From the NCBI GenBank assembly GCA_023313575.1, contig JAJTTP010000005.1, positions 2,604,001 through 2,668,000 on the forward strand: a DNA stretch of 64,000 nucleotides, written 5' to 3'. Below are positions 34,208 to 45,508 of the stretch, piece after piece. Position 1 is the stretch's first letter. The number at the start of each line of letters is the position of its first letter. The DNA comes from Eutypella sp. D-1. Lineage: Eukaryota > Ascomycota > Sordariomycetes > Xylariales > Diatrypaceae. The notes below the pieces were generated by a model. The model did not search any database, was not told the origin of the DNA, and saw only the letters and a program-made list of their open reading frames with translations. Both the position numbers and the translations under genes were made by a program.

Positions 34208-36124
34208 ATATATCTCTCTTTTAAACTCGACCACGGGAAGGACTGCTGAGCAGTCCCTCGACTCATCGCATCCGCATCCGCCACAACGGGCTATCTATAT
34301 ATTGGTTTTTGCACTTACGGTAAAAGTCGCCGGTTTTTTTTGACGCATTTGGCCCGTTTGAATCAGAAAGGAGGGCGAGGCGGCAGGGAGGCCCTGGCAC
34401 GGCAAGGAATGGGCGTAAAGGTTGTTTTTTTTTTTCTTTGCGTGGGGAGCGCAGGCGAGAAAGTGATGGATTTTTCTTTTTTCCCCCGTCACTCTGTACC
34501 TAAGGAACTAGATTTTCATGCGCTTTTCGTCCCTATTGGTGTTAAATTTAGCATACGTGTGCTCGATGTGACTCTTTACTTTACCTCCTTTTCAAGGGAA
34601 AGAAGGAAAAAGAGAAGGGTAAAGAAAGAAAAGCAAAAAAAGAGAATGAAGAGCCGCTGGCTCAGCATAGTAGTCTACCTAATGTACGGATCATAGATCG
34701 GGGCAGTGTCCCGAACACCTCGGACCACGGCAAGCAGCGGCCCGGCAGGGGGGCTCGAGCAAAAAGCCGAATCATCCGCAAAAGCCGCCGGCTCCCGTAC
34801 ATCTAGGTATATATGCCTACTTAGTATGTAGTGATGGGACATACTCCGGGCTCATTCATATCCACCCCTAGAAAATGTGGGGGCGGGGGGGCATCGCCAT
34901 CGGAATCCGGGTAGGTTCGGGAGAAAGGGGACGAGAAATATCGGAAGAGAAGCAACTTTTGCAATGATTTTTTACTCTCGATTTTTTTTTTCCGTCATCC
35001 ACTTACCCGGATCGGGTGTTGGTTTTTGTTTTTTTTTCTGTTTTTTTTTTTGACTGGTAGTATCTAGGTAGTGATCTAAACCTTCCCCCCTTCCCCCCCA
35101 GGGCTGCATCGATAGATCCACGAATGCGCCTTATCCCGATTCAAGGCTTTCGGCGGGTTCCATGCATCTTGCCCGTGCCGTGCCACCTACCCTACCTACC
35201 TATGGTAAAGCATGCCACATGCGATGCCATTCCATGCCATGCCACTTATGCTAAGTATGGAAGAGCCTAGAGCTCCAGATGGGAGGGGAGGGGGCGGGAA
35301 AGTACGCTATGGAATTCACCTCCAGTAAGTGTAGCGCATACGAGCAGGTGCAGGTGCGACGGGCGTTTGTAGGTAGGTAGACTGACTGGTCCTCCGGGTA
35401 GGGTAGCGTAACGTGATGTTGCGTCACCGCGAGGGGCCCAGCCCAGGCGCGCTGATCCGCTAATAAATCTGGCATTGGATTTTACATACATACATACGGG
35501 CTGGGCTGTCGACCGGGGCCTAACTGAATTGTGACATACGGGTATGTATTATGCATGTATGCAAGATGTATTCGGACATATATCGTTTATAGAAGTATAC
35601 TTATCCAGTACTGCGTTGCGGGAATGGGGGTCTTATCCATGGATGGGTCCCCTAACCAAATCAGATGAGCTCTACTAAACTTGTGGAATCATGGACCTAT
35701 CCGGTTTCTACCCCACCAAGCTTCAGGGCAAAGTTGCCCCTCCATCTTGGTGGGCTGTAGCCCGTGTGTATAGTAAACGGATGGAGGGGGAGGGGGAGGA
35801 AACTTGACTGCGTGCTTTTTGCAAACCCCCTACTTAGCTACCTACATCACCTTACCACACACACTCTCTCTCTACCTAAGTACTTCCTTGACGTCCATAA
35901 TCATACCACCTACATCCTTTCCATATCTTTTTTTACCCTACACCACCTCCCATTGGTTTGGTTTGGCTTAGCTCTTCTCATCATTATTATTGTCTCTTCT
36001 TCCTCGAGAATCAAAATCCCTCACGGCTTCTTCTTTTTTTAAATAGAGTCTTAGGAATACCAGACGTGCAGACAACAAACACGACAACAATTTCACATTC
36101 AAACTTGCACTCCCACACGTCAAC
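34208..36124. other. Intergenic region with poly-T tracts; promoter of PGK
   Basis: 1.9 kb without a gene. It holds several T9-T12 tracts (34981-34991, 35026-35053), short TACC/GTAGG repeats (35188-35202, 35370-35381) and ATAC microsatellite (35483-35498). The last 260 nt before the PGK start are strongly pyrimidine-rich (CACACTCTCTCTCTACC at about 35858-35874, CTTCTTTTTTT near 36030-36040), as expected for CT-box promoters of highly expressed fungal glycolytic genes. Confidence 0.5.
35856..36040 (+). promoter_or_regulatory. Pyrimidine-rich promoter segment of the PGK gene
   Basis: CT-dense blocks at 35856-35876, 35910-35930 and 35990-36040 precede the PGK ATG by 85-270 nt. CT-boxes near the transcription start are typical of strongly expressed filamentous-fungal genes. 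The exact transcription start cannot be read from sequence. Confidence 0.45.
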
Positions 36125-37599
36125 ATGTCTCTTTCCAGCAAGCTCTCCATCACGGACGTCGACCTCAAGGGCAAAAGGGTCCTCATCCGGGTACGTCTTC
36201 TCATGTGTTGACAGCAAGTGGCTCGTATCCTATGTTTCCCTGCCCTGCCCTACCCACTTAACTGGGCAGACAGAGATGGGCTTACTGACTGACTGACTGG
36301 CTGGCCACTCACTGACTCGCTCGCTCTTCCAGGTTGACTTCAACGTGCCCCTCGATGCCGACAAGAAGGTGACGAACAACCAGCGGATCGCCGGCGCCGT
36401 ACCGACGATCCGGTACGCGGTCGAGAACGGAGCCAAGGCGGTGGTGTTGATGTCACACCTGGGGCGGCCCGACGGCAAGGTGAACCCCAAGTACAGCCTG
36501 CGGCCCGTCGTGCCTGAGCTCGAGAAGCTGCTCGGCCGCTCCGTCGAGTTCGCCCCGGACTCCGTCGGTCCCGAGGTTGAGGCCATCGTCAACAAGGCCG
36601 ACGGCGGCCAGGTCGTCCTGCTCGAGAACCTCCGCTTCCACGCCGAGGAGGAGGGCTCCTACAAGGACGCCGACGGCAAGAAGGTCAAGGCCGATAAGGC
36701 CAAGGTCGACGAGTTCCGCAAGGGCCTCACTGCCCTCGGTGATATCTATATCAGTACGTGTCACGTCATTGTCATGTCATGTCAGGTTTGAGACTGTAAC
36801 TAACTCGCACGCGTTTTTCCCCCTTCCATCAGATGACGCCTTCGGCACGGCGCACCGCGCCCACTCGTCCATGGTGGGCGTAGACCTGCCGCAGAAGGCG
36901 GCGGGCTTCCTGATGAAGAAGGAGCTGGATTACTTCGCCAAGGCGATCGAGTCGCCGAAGCGGCCGTTCCTGGCGATCCTCGGCGGGGCCAAGGTGTCGG
37001 ACAAGATCCAGCTGATCGACAACCTGCTGGACAAGGTGAACTCGTTGATCATCTGCGGCGGCATGGCGTTCACGTTCAAGAAGACGCTCGAGGGCGTCAA
37101 CATCGGCAACTCGCTCTTCGACGAGGCCGGATCCAAGACCGTGGGCCAGCTGATCGAGAAGGCCAAGGCCAAGGGCGTCAAGGTCACCCTCCCCGTCGAC
37201 TACGTGACGGCCGACAAGTTCGCCCCGGACGCCAACACCGGCACGGCGACCGACGAGACCGGCATCCCCGACGGCTGGCAGGGCCTGGACTGCGGGCCCA
37301 AGTCGGTGGCGCTGTTCCGCGAGGCCATCGATTCCGCCGAGACGATCCTCTGGAACGGCCCCGCCGGCGTCTTCGAGTTCGACAAGTTCGCCGAGGGCAC
37401 CAAGGCCACCCTCGACGCCTTCGTCGCCGCCGTCGCCCGCGGCAAGACCGGAATCATCGGCGGCGGTGACACCGCCACCGTCGCTGCCAAGTACGGCGCC
37501 GAGGACAAGTGCTCGCACGTCAGCACTGGTGGTGGTGCCTCCCTCGAGCTCCTCGAAGGCAAGGAGCTCCCCGGCGTCGTCGCCCTCAGCTCAAAATGA
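36125..37599 (+). CDS. pgk1: Phosphoglycerate kinase
   Basis: Three exons, 36125-36190, 36333-36753 and 36833-37599, join to 417 residues, the normal length. The enzyme transfers phosphate from 1,3-bisphosphoglycerate to ADP in cytosolic glycolysis. Landmarks in order: [14 protein letters not shown] (family signature), substrate loop [48 protein letters not shown] (restored by the second splice, A|AT), [33 protein letters not shown] and the nucleotide-site [13 protein letters not shown] with [21 protein letters not shown] at the C-terminus. Introns (142 and 79 nt) start GTACGT and end CAG. Codon use is strongly biased to C/G-ending codons, in line with high expression. Single, intact copy. 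Confidence 0.99.
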
Positions 37600-38280
37600 G
37601 GGGCGGATCCCGGGGCCGGGGCGGAGTCCTCGCCGCGGCTATAGGTTGAGGGAGGCCTATCCACGTCGTAGTCCCGCCCGGCCTCTATAATGCCGCCTTG
37701 ACCCGGCAAAACCCGGCCCGGTCCGGCCCGCTTGAAACGGGTCGAGAGGCATCTGATACAGGCAGAACAAAACCAATCAATGAAAGGATCCTAGAGTATG
37801 TGTGGTTAATAAGATAAAGAAAGGGAAAAGTTACTACTACAAGAATCGAAGTCAGATTCCGAGAGGGATGAATTGTGTATCACCCACGATCTGGGAAAAG
37901 GAGGGTAAATAGGGGGTGGAAATATTACTACCCCCGCCCCCCCCTTTTATCCTTGTCTACCTATGTATGTACTTAGCTACCTGGCGAAGCTGGCAAGTAA
38001 GGAAACGAAGAATAAAAGAAGAATAAAGAACGAAACGCAGTGCGTGCAGATGAAAAGGGGGACGACGTCGTGATATAAGTGCATTTGTCACACATAATAA
38101 AGTCACTCATGTTATCCAGCTCTGACCACTGAATTGGTAATAGCAGTAGGAGCAGACTGCATAGATGGACAATATATACCATCCCCATCACCATCCTAAC
38201 TTTGCAGACGACATAGGCATGATAGGGTTCCTTAGATGAAAGAGCAACCCGAAATCCCACTCACTCCCTGAAAACCACAC

Positions 38281-38292
38281 GGGGGGGGGGGG
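38281..38292. repeat. G12 homopolymer
   Basis: Uninterrupted run of twelve G in intergenic DNA downstream of PGK. The length may be uncertain in the assembly. Confidence 0.8.
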
Positions 38293-38450
38293 CTGTCAGG
38301 TAGACCGGCTGAACGAATCATATGCCGTTCATTCATTCATTTATTCCACGGTACGTATATAATATTGTTGATGTCCGCTGTGGCGGTTCTGGTTCAAAAT
38401 CATCGTGGATATGTCAGTCCGGTTCCAAGGCGGATCACAGTAACAATTGT

Positions 38451-38464
38451 GGGGGGGGGGGGGG
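38451..38464. repeat. G14 homopolymer
   Basis: Uninterrupted run of fourteen G, 160 nt from the previous G12 run. Both lie on the plus strand in the PGK-SEM1 spacer. Confidence 0.8.
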
Positions 38465-38939
38465 AGGGTGGATAAGTCGTGACCGAATGAAAATTGACAT
38501 AGGTTTTTTTTATAACTTATTTATTTACGTTCAAACCCTTGGACACACATCATCGAACCCTGCCACGCTGCACCCACACCGCACTGCACGGCAGCCCTTC
38601 GGGAACTAGAAATCTGTGTCCGAGGATCCGATCCGGGGGCTCAAGACGGGGTTAGAGGCAGGAAGCATAGATAGACATCGTCACCGTGTAATCCCTAACC
38701 CACTCTTCATCCATCTCCATCTCTTTTCCATGTATCCCCCTCCCTTCCTACCCCATGTACACAACCCTCAAGCGGGATCGATACGACGCCCCCTCCCCCT
38801 CCCCCTCCCGATTCTGATTCTGTTCCCGCTTCACCAGAACGAACGGGGCCATGGGCAGGCATCACGGCTCAATCGATCGGTATCCCCTTTCTCTTTCTCC
38901 TCACCACCCCCCCTGGTTTGTTCAGCGGAGCTGTATATC

Positions 38940-39614
38940 TCACCTCCGCTTCGAGGCCTCGACTTTCTTCAGCTCCTCCCTGTACACACGCGAACGTTAG
39001 TCATTCTGTGACGGAACAGGAGGGGTGGGTGTGTGTGGGCGGTGGAAAGTTGGGTAGAGCAGAGGAGAGTCTATTTCTAGAGATGCGTATGTTCTTGCGT
39101 TTGTGTATGTGTCTATTGATGATGATGATAAACGGTAGTCGCCAGCTTGTTAACGGTAGAGAGGGTGCGGAATGGCGGGACGAAGGAGGATGAACGGAGG
39201 CGTGGCATTGTAGTTGTTGTCGTTTTGTCAGCTTCAACTCACCTCAGCTGCGCGGAGAAGTCGTCGCTCGTGTCGTCGTCGTCCCAGCTCTCCTCCCACA
39301 GGTGCTGCGTCGCGCCGTCGCCGGCGGCCGCCTCGGTCTCCTCCTCGGGCCAGTCTGTTTCAATGGTGGTGGGTAAGCAAGGTGTGTTCGATCGAACTTT
39401 CTTTTCATGCCGCCCGGCGGGGGAAGCCCGGAGAAAAAAAAGGGGGGGAAAGGGAGGATAAAAGCACGAACAACGCACCTTCGACGGGGAAATCCTCGAA
39501 CTCGTCGTCCTCCTCTAGAGAACCCGCGGAATTCTGCTGCTGTTGCTGGGCCTTCTCCTCGGTGGGCTTGGTCGAGGCCGCCTTGTCGCCAGGCTTGGGG
39601 TCGGAGGACGCCAT
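38940..39614 (-). CDS. sem1: SEM1/DSS1, 26S proteasome lid subunit
   Basis: Three exons (39614-39479, 39354-39243, 38979-38940) join in frame to 95 residues, close to the usual 70-95. The two acidic, Trp/Phe-bearing blocks that define the family are complete: LEEDDEFEDFPVEDWPEEET (made by the first splice) and LWEESWDDDDTSDDFSAQLR, followed by REELKKVEASKRR (made by the second splice). SEM1/DSS1 binds the proteasome lid, the TREX-2 mRNA-export complex and, in many eukaryotes, BRCA2-like proteins. The N-terminus has a Lys/Pro-rich stretch and a run of five Gln before the first acidic block. Introns are 124 and 263 nt, longer than most in this window. Exon 3 is only 40 nt, so simple annotation often misses it. 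Confidence 0.95.
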
Positions 39615-40313
39615 TGTTTTTTGGTCTGCTTGGTGGTCGGTAACGATGGGGGGATAATAACTTGATCGTTTGATCTGATATATCCTTTGCTCTACCCTCT
39701 TGGATGTGCGGTGTAATGAGGTCCTCAGGGTTGTTGTTGGGGGTGGTGGTGATTGTTGTCTGTAAATGGTTGTTGTATCAAGGTAAGTAGATAGGTAGGA
39801 TGTACCTATTGACGTGGATAGAGCTTATAGAGATTACCTAGGTGATGGAGTGATAGGCACCCAGAGCTTTGTCAGGCTGATGCGGCTCCAGGGCTGGGAG
39901 AGCAGCGACTTGGCTAGCGGTCGTTTAGTGGTTGGGTAGCTCCCTGGCTTTCCATGCCCCAGGTGGAAGTGTTATCGATTGCTGTCAATTGATTGGCCAT
40001 CCTTTGTTAACATTCCTGTAGTTGCTGGGTACCGATATTTCAAATGTAGACCTCGATTTAGTGTCTATATTGGCTTAACTGCATGTACCTTATAGACGGA
40101 GTACATACCTTAACTCCGGGGTTAGTGGTGGTTACCGTGTTCCACAATTTAGTGATAGTTAGTGGGTTACCAGCAGGGGTCAAGCCGCTCACTAGTCCAC
40201 ATACTGTTAGCCATTTTATTCTCTATAATTTGAACACTTAGGGCACATCTCTCCATTTCTAAGGATATCATACACATTTTGTCTTCTTCCATAAGCTAGG
40301 ATTCGCCTGCAAG
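39615..40313. other. Promoter region of SEM1 and spacer
   Basis: Contains GTTGTTGTTGG-type repeats (39731-39745), TAGGTA-type repeats (39780-39805) and an ACCTAGGT palindrome (39836-39843). No gene seen. Confidence 0.45.
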
Positions 40314-41305
40314 TCATGGCATTGAGCCAGTTTCCTCTACGCCGCTTTTGATACCCTTTAGCTCCAGCATTACATTGGCCAGCGGGCTCTTCCTGGCCTC
40401 ACTGGTGATCAGCGGTTGGGCATTGTCCGCGGAGGAAGTTGCAGTCGGACCATTGAGCCAAGCAAGGAAGTCATCGAGGGCTACCGATGGCTCCCATGGG
40501 ATCCCAGCACCCTTGGCCGCGACTACGAAGGAGTCGCTGCCCCTGTGAGAGTTCTTGCGAGTCAGGTCAGCCCCGTGTCGCGGCAGGAACTCTACGACAC
40601 CCCACACCTTGAACGCGGTGCGAACATGATGGCGTTTCCGCCATAGTACGTCACAGCCTCGACATCGGCGCCGTAATGCAACAGCATCTCCATGAGCGGG
40701 CGCTATGCACCCTCGGAATTCGGCTGTTTTTTGTGGTGGCGGAGAAGTACAGTCCGGGTCGGCCCCATATTCTAGAATAAACCGCGTAAATAACCTCATC
40801 ATCTAGGCAATGGTTTAAAGCAACGCCGAAACAGCCATTCTCACTAGGGACCTACTGGTTCGGATGATTCCCGTTTTGTAAACATATCTCGAACAAGGGC
40901 AGCGAGCGGGCTGAACATGCTCCCTCCACCACGGAGAAATCAAGCAAAGCGCCTTCCTTCTCCAAGAGGCAGCGCACAATATCGGCCCGGTTGTTTTTGG
41001 CGGCGTATGCCAGCCCGTCTTGCAGCCCGGTCTGCCGCGGGAATTCTCGCCCATCGCTTGTCCTTGTCGATCAGGCCGTCGGCACAGGCTACGAAGAATG
41101 GCTGCATATCTACATTTTGAGTGTTGTTGGGTTTCGACGTAGGCCACGAGTTACCTGTCTTAGGCAATAGCTGAGGGAGCGGGGCTAGGTCATCAAAGTA
41201 GCTTTCCAACTCCTTCCTCAAGGACTCACACCGCCGCGCATCCTCTCTCGTTCCTCGTCCCGAGCAAAGACTTGGTCCTGCAGCTCTTCGTCTGCTTGAT
41301 CCCAC
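40314..41305 (-). pseudogene. Decayed ankyrin-repeat protein gene
   Basis: Pieces of one ankyrin-type protein are readable in order on the minus strand but in different frames. They are ESYFDDLAPLPQLLPKTG, a likely intron, PFFVACADGLIDK, then in another frame LQDGLAYAAKNNRADIVRCL, LEKEGALLDFSVVEGACSAR and SLPLFEICLQNGNHPNQ. A stop codon (TAG) comes next, then VPSENGCFGVALNHCLDDEV, then after a shift FILEYGADPDCTSPPP, later MEMLLHYGADVEAVTYYGGN and, after another shift, VVEFLPRHGADLTRKNS. At least three frameshifts and one in-frame stop are needed to read it through. Ankyrin proteins with SARSLPxFExxLxxGxxPN segments are large families in Sordariomycetes. This copy is broken. The N-terminal limit is unclear and may reach about 41460. 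Confidence 0.82.
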
Positions 41306-43031
41306 AGTCCCGCAGCGCGGCGCTAATTGACAGACCCGAGGCGGGCGTCGTAATCGGCGTCACGCTGCGGCAGATGATTCGAAAACTACCCTTTCCCCTC
41401 CGCCGAGTAGTAGAACAGTGCCGGCCTCGCTCGACTGTGCTGGAGTCGGTGATCAGCTTCAAAGGGTCTCATCGCGATGGGTTAGGTGGAAATCGGACAC
41501 AAGTGATGCTTGAATCATCAAGTGGCAAAGCGATCTATTGTGGACCGTAGATAATCACCAGAGGTCCTGGTAGTTTTTTCTTTTAACTGGCGTCTGCTTG
41601 GTCTAAGTCTCCGTATCTGCGTATCTGAGGTTCGGATCGGCTTAGACCTATAAAACCCGGCGGCCATGTGGTTTACGTAAGCATTTGAAATGCATATCAT
41701 TGATACTCATCTACGGGTGTGCCTATGGACCCCGATTTGCAACGCAATTATGAGACATGTAGACTCGCAGTCGCCAGACCCTCGTTACAGACGCGTTACA
41801 GATGAGATGGTCTAGTGGTTACTACAGGTGGCCGGCCCTGCACGGCACTCAAAGATTGGAGCCGTAACCTTTTGTTAAATCTGCCCGGGGCCCGCTTCGG
41901 AAGCCTAATACAGCTCGGCGGGAACTTTATCCCCGACTTCCGAAATCCCCTTACATGGCTCCTACCCATCTAGATTACAAATGTACCAACACTAGGTAGG
42001 ACACTGTTCGTATTTCGTACTTCGTACGGACTTCGTACTGTTTAAGGGTGTCCAAAGAAGTTTTCAAGCTAAGGGGGGTGTTTACTAGACGTCATCGAGT
42101 CATTTTTCAAGGTCCCAAACCGCTCCAAGGCTGTTTGTCCTGCTTGTGGAGTTGTGTGGTACTTGATCTTATCTCAGCCGCCAGCTTTGTTCACAAGTAT
42201 TAGGCCCCAAGTATTATCCATAATAAAGTACGGTGCCTTTTGTGTTTTTATGTCGGGTTCTCCATTTTTCTGTATGTTTGTGCTGTACATTGTGCTCTAG
42301 CAATTATGTAGCAGGTTCAAAGGTGCACATAGGGGCACGTCCTGGCCTACACTTACTACCATTTAGAAGTATTCATAGATGACATTACATATACCTAGTT
42401 ATCTTCCATCTTGGTCAACTGCTTACTGCTTATTAACTATTTACTCTAGGCACCCAGGTAACTTCTTGTCCGTCTCACAAGTTGATTGGGCTTGTAACCG
42501 AAGAGGAGGCACCCGTGGGCCGTGGCACCCTTAGAAATCCTTCCATAGCCCCCCGGTGGCTTTGCAAATAAATTATCCACACACTACAAGACCGGATCCA
42601 AGTGCTTATTGCGTTACCTGGGCACAAGCACATAAATTGGCTTGCATTCAGCTTAAAAGTGAGGCCTGGGGGATTATCTTCTACTTAAGTACTAAATAGG
42701 TACGAAGGCACGGAAGGCTCAGAGTACCGTCCAACCTTCCAACCGCCCTACCATCCCCCTCCTCCCCCACAGCGAGAGAGCCCTGGCTAAGCCTGGAGAG
42801 AGAGAGAACAAACTAAAATAGCCACCACTCGGTGTTACCAGCCCGGCCGGAAGAGATGCAACCTTGAACGAGGCTGACTTCTTCCCCTACTTACCTGGGT
42901 AATTAGTTGAAAAGCTCTTCTTACTTACTCTCGTTGGCTTCATTCCCTTTTCCTCTCCTTAAGTCATCCCACCACTTTTTCTTTTCTTGGATAGCCAATC
43001 CTGTCTTACTTCTACTTCCCACTTGCACAAT
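41306..43031. other. Gene-free region between the ankyrin pseudogene and IML2
   Basis: 1.7 kb without a supported gene. A tRNA-like A-box (TGGTCTAGTGGTTA, 41819-41832) occurs without a convincing B-box. A TTCGTACTTCGTACGGACTT cluster lies at about 42012-42031. Purine/CT-rich DNA near 42740-42810 and CTTC-rich sequence near 42940-43020 probably form the IML2 promoter. Confidence 0.45.
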
Positions 43032-45508
43032 ATGAGCCGGCTAGGGGGCTGGTTCCGGGCCGCCGCCCCTAAACTGAGCGCAAGCCCCAGCCCGGGTGTG
43101 GCCCAGGTGGACATCGTCGCCAAGGAGATCGCCATGATGGAGGATGCCATGGCCAGCGCGTCCCTGATCATGAACGACGATATAGACGCCGCCGAGGAGA
43201 AGCTGCGGAAGGGCGACTCCACCTTCCATCTCCTCGGCCAGAGCCTGTGCACCTTCATGAGGAGCGTCCTAGGCTTCGAGAAGTCCATCATGGTCGAGGC
43301 GAGTGAGCGCCTCTACCAGTGCGAGACCAGGGCCTGGGATGATATGAAGAAGGCGCAAAAGGAAGCCGGTGGTTCCGCTCCCCCGCCCGGCCGCATCTAC
43401 CCTCCCGGTAGCGAGTTCGCCCTCATCCACGCTGAGGCCCAGCTCATGTCCGCCGTTGTTGCCGTGCTGCACGAGAGCCTGACGGAAGGCATCAAGGGCT
43501 TCTACAAGCTACGCAAAGCCTTTCTTACCCTCGATGGCCTCATGCAGGAGGAGGATAGGTATTTAAAGTCCCGCGGCTTGCGGGTCGACGGGTCGAAGGA
43601 GAATGCAGGCCCCGCCGGCCCTTCGTCTTCCTCCTCGTCTTCCTTGTCCGAGAAGAAAGCCGCCGAGTCGCCGGCCGAGGACGAAGATACTGATCTGGAA
43701 TTCGTCGATGCCGACGAGACACGGCAGCCGGGGACAAAAACCCCGCTGACGTATGAGGGGCACATGAGTAACGATGTGGATCTAGTGCGAAAAGCCGCCC
43801 GTCTGTCAATGAACGGAGACGCCAAGAAGGCATCTTCCGCCTCGCCGCAGGGCGCCTTCAGCAGCGCGGGCTCGGACTCGGACATCTTCACCCACCCGAT
43901 CGACATATTCGTGCATAGCGGCACGAACATGTGCTTCGGCGTCCTGCTGCTCATCATCTCCATGGTGCCGCCGGCCTTCTCGCGGCTGCTGTCCATCATT
44001 GGGTTCCGCGGGGACCGGGAGCGAGGTGTGCACATGCTCTGGCGGAGCACGCAGTACGACAACATCAACGGGGGCGTGGCAGGTCTGATGCTGTTCGCCT
44101 ACTACAACGGCCTGCTGGGGTTCTCGGACATCCTGCCCAACGACGAGGACATCGAGCGCGGCGCCATCGTGGGGTACCCGCGAGAGCGGTGCGCGGCGCT
44201 GCTGGTCAAGATGCGCGACCTGTTCCCGGGCAGCGGGCTCTGGCGGCTCGAGGAGGCGCGCGCCCTCGGCAATGGCCGCGACCTGCACGGCGCCATAGCC
44301 GTGCTCCGTACCAACGCCGCCTCCAAGATGCGCCAGGTCACCGCCCTCAACAGCTTCGAGCTCTCTCTCGACGCCATGTACGTCCAGGACTACGACGAGA
44401 TGCGCGACTCCTTCCTCCGCTGCGTCGAGCTCAACGACTGGAGCCACGCCCTTTACTACTACCTCGCGGGCTGCGCGGAGCTCGAGAACTACCGCGACGC
44501 GCTCCACGGCCGGCCCGGGAATGCGCAGGGGGGCAAGGCGGCGGAGGCGGGCATGGAAAGGGACGAGAGCGCGATCCGGAACCACAAGAAGCGGGCGGAG
44601 GAGCTGTTCCGCAAAGCGCCGTCGGTGGTGGGCAAGAAGAAGTTCATGGCGCGGCCGATGCCGTTCGAGCAGTTCGTGTCGCGGAAGCTGCAGCGGTGGG
44701 AGGACCGGGCGCGAACGCTCGGCATCGACCTCGCCGACGCCGCCGGCATCTGCCCCGCCCTCGAGATGACCTACCTCTGGAACGGCACTCGCAAGATGAA
44801 CCCCGCTGACCTCGAGACCGCCCTCGCCCGCCTCGACTGGGACCGCCTCACCGCGCCCGCCGGAGGCCCCGCCCGCCGCGCCATCATGGACGAGCCCGAC
44901 GAGCGCGCGGTCCGCGACGTCTGCGCCGCCGCCGTCCTCCGAAACCTCGGCCGCTTTCCCGAAGCCCGCGCTAAGCTGCAGAGCGTCCTCGACATGGACA
45001 GGTACGTGTTGACACAACTTCTTTATTTTTATTCTTATTATGAGGTTCTTGCCTGGTCGGATAGGTAACCTTCCATGCATGGGCCTAATCACTAACCCCA
45101 CCCACCTATCGCAGAGCCGTGTTCAAGGGCGCCAACCGCGACGACTATCCCCCCGCAGCCGCCCACTACGAGATGGCGGTGCTGGCGTGGACGGACGTGC
45201 AGAGCCCGGAGCTGCACCTGGAAGGCAACGCGCCGGCCTCGGGCGTCCCTTCTCCCGAGGCGGTGGAGAAGAAAGAGGAAGGTGGCGAAGAAGGAGGAGA
45301 AAACCCGAACGGCAATGCTGCCAAGGACAAGGGCCGGGACGAGGAAGCGTGGCGTCGTACGAAACTCGACGAGTGCCAGACCTGGCTGGAGACCGTGTCC
45401 AAGTGGGAGGGCTTCATCCTCGACGCCCGCCTCGGCATGCGCATTAATACCGGCCTCGACACCATCCGGTGGTACAGGAAGGAGCACGAGTGGGCGGCCG
45501 CGGACTAG
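43032..45508 (+). CDS. iml2: IML2/TTC39-family mitochondrial outer-membrane and inclusion-body clearance protein
   Basis: Two exons, 43032-45001 and 45115-45508, join (AG|A) in frame to 787 residues. Family landmarks are the N-terminal helical region with EDAMASASLIMNDDIDAAEE and STFHLLGQSLCTFMRSVLGF, and the central hydrophobic LLLIISMVPPAFSRLLSIIG followed by FRGDRERGVHMLWRSTQYDN and GVAGLMLFAYYNGLLGFSDI. TPR-like helices follow, with SLWRLEEAR-type SGLWRLEEARALGNGRDLHG, and SHALYYYLAGCAELENYRDA. The C-terminus ends in TGLDTIRWYRKEHEWAA. Yeast Iml2 is needed for clearing protein inclusions via lipid droplets. A Ser-rich acidic linker separates the N- and mid-domains (about residues 195-290). 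I chose ATG 43032; an in-frame ATG 45 nt upstream (42987) would add 15 residues. The second exon carries a Glu/Gly-rich insert (EKKEEGGEEGGENPNGN) between conserved helices. Confidence 0.93.

Larger units (their letters stand above)
37600..38939. other. Spacer between convergent PGK and SEM1 genes, with long G runs
   Basis: 3' flanks of both genes. It contains a G12 run (38281-38292) and a G14 run (38451-38464), several short C runs (37930-37944) and C-rich blocks (38780-38810). A TTCATTCATTCATTTATT stretch lies near 38329-38346. No coding frame is supported. Confidence 0.5.

Noticed and set aside
36829..37518. 229-codon minus-strand frame opposite PGK
   Set aside because: Antisense shadow of the strongly biased PGK coding sequence.
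41812..41890. tRNA-like sequence starting TGGTCTAGTGGTTA
   Set aside because: The A-box matches a tRNA D-arm, but no acceptor stem closes and the B-box region (CACTCAAAGATTGG) is too far from consensus.
43806..45101. 431-codon minus-strand frame opposite IML2
   Set aside because: Antisense shadow caused by high-GC codon bias; the plus-strand IML2 frame carries the conserved motifs.
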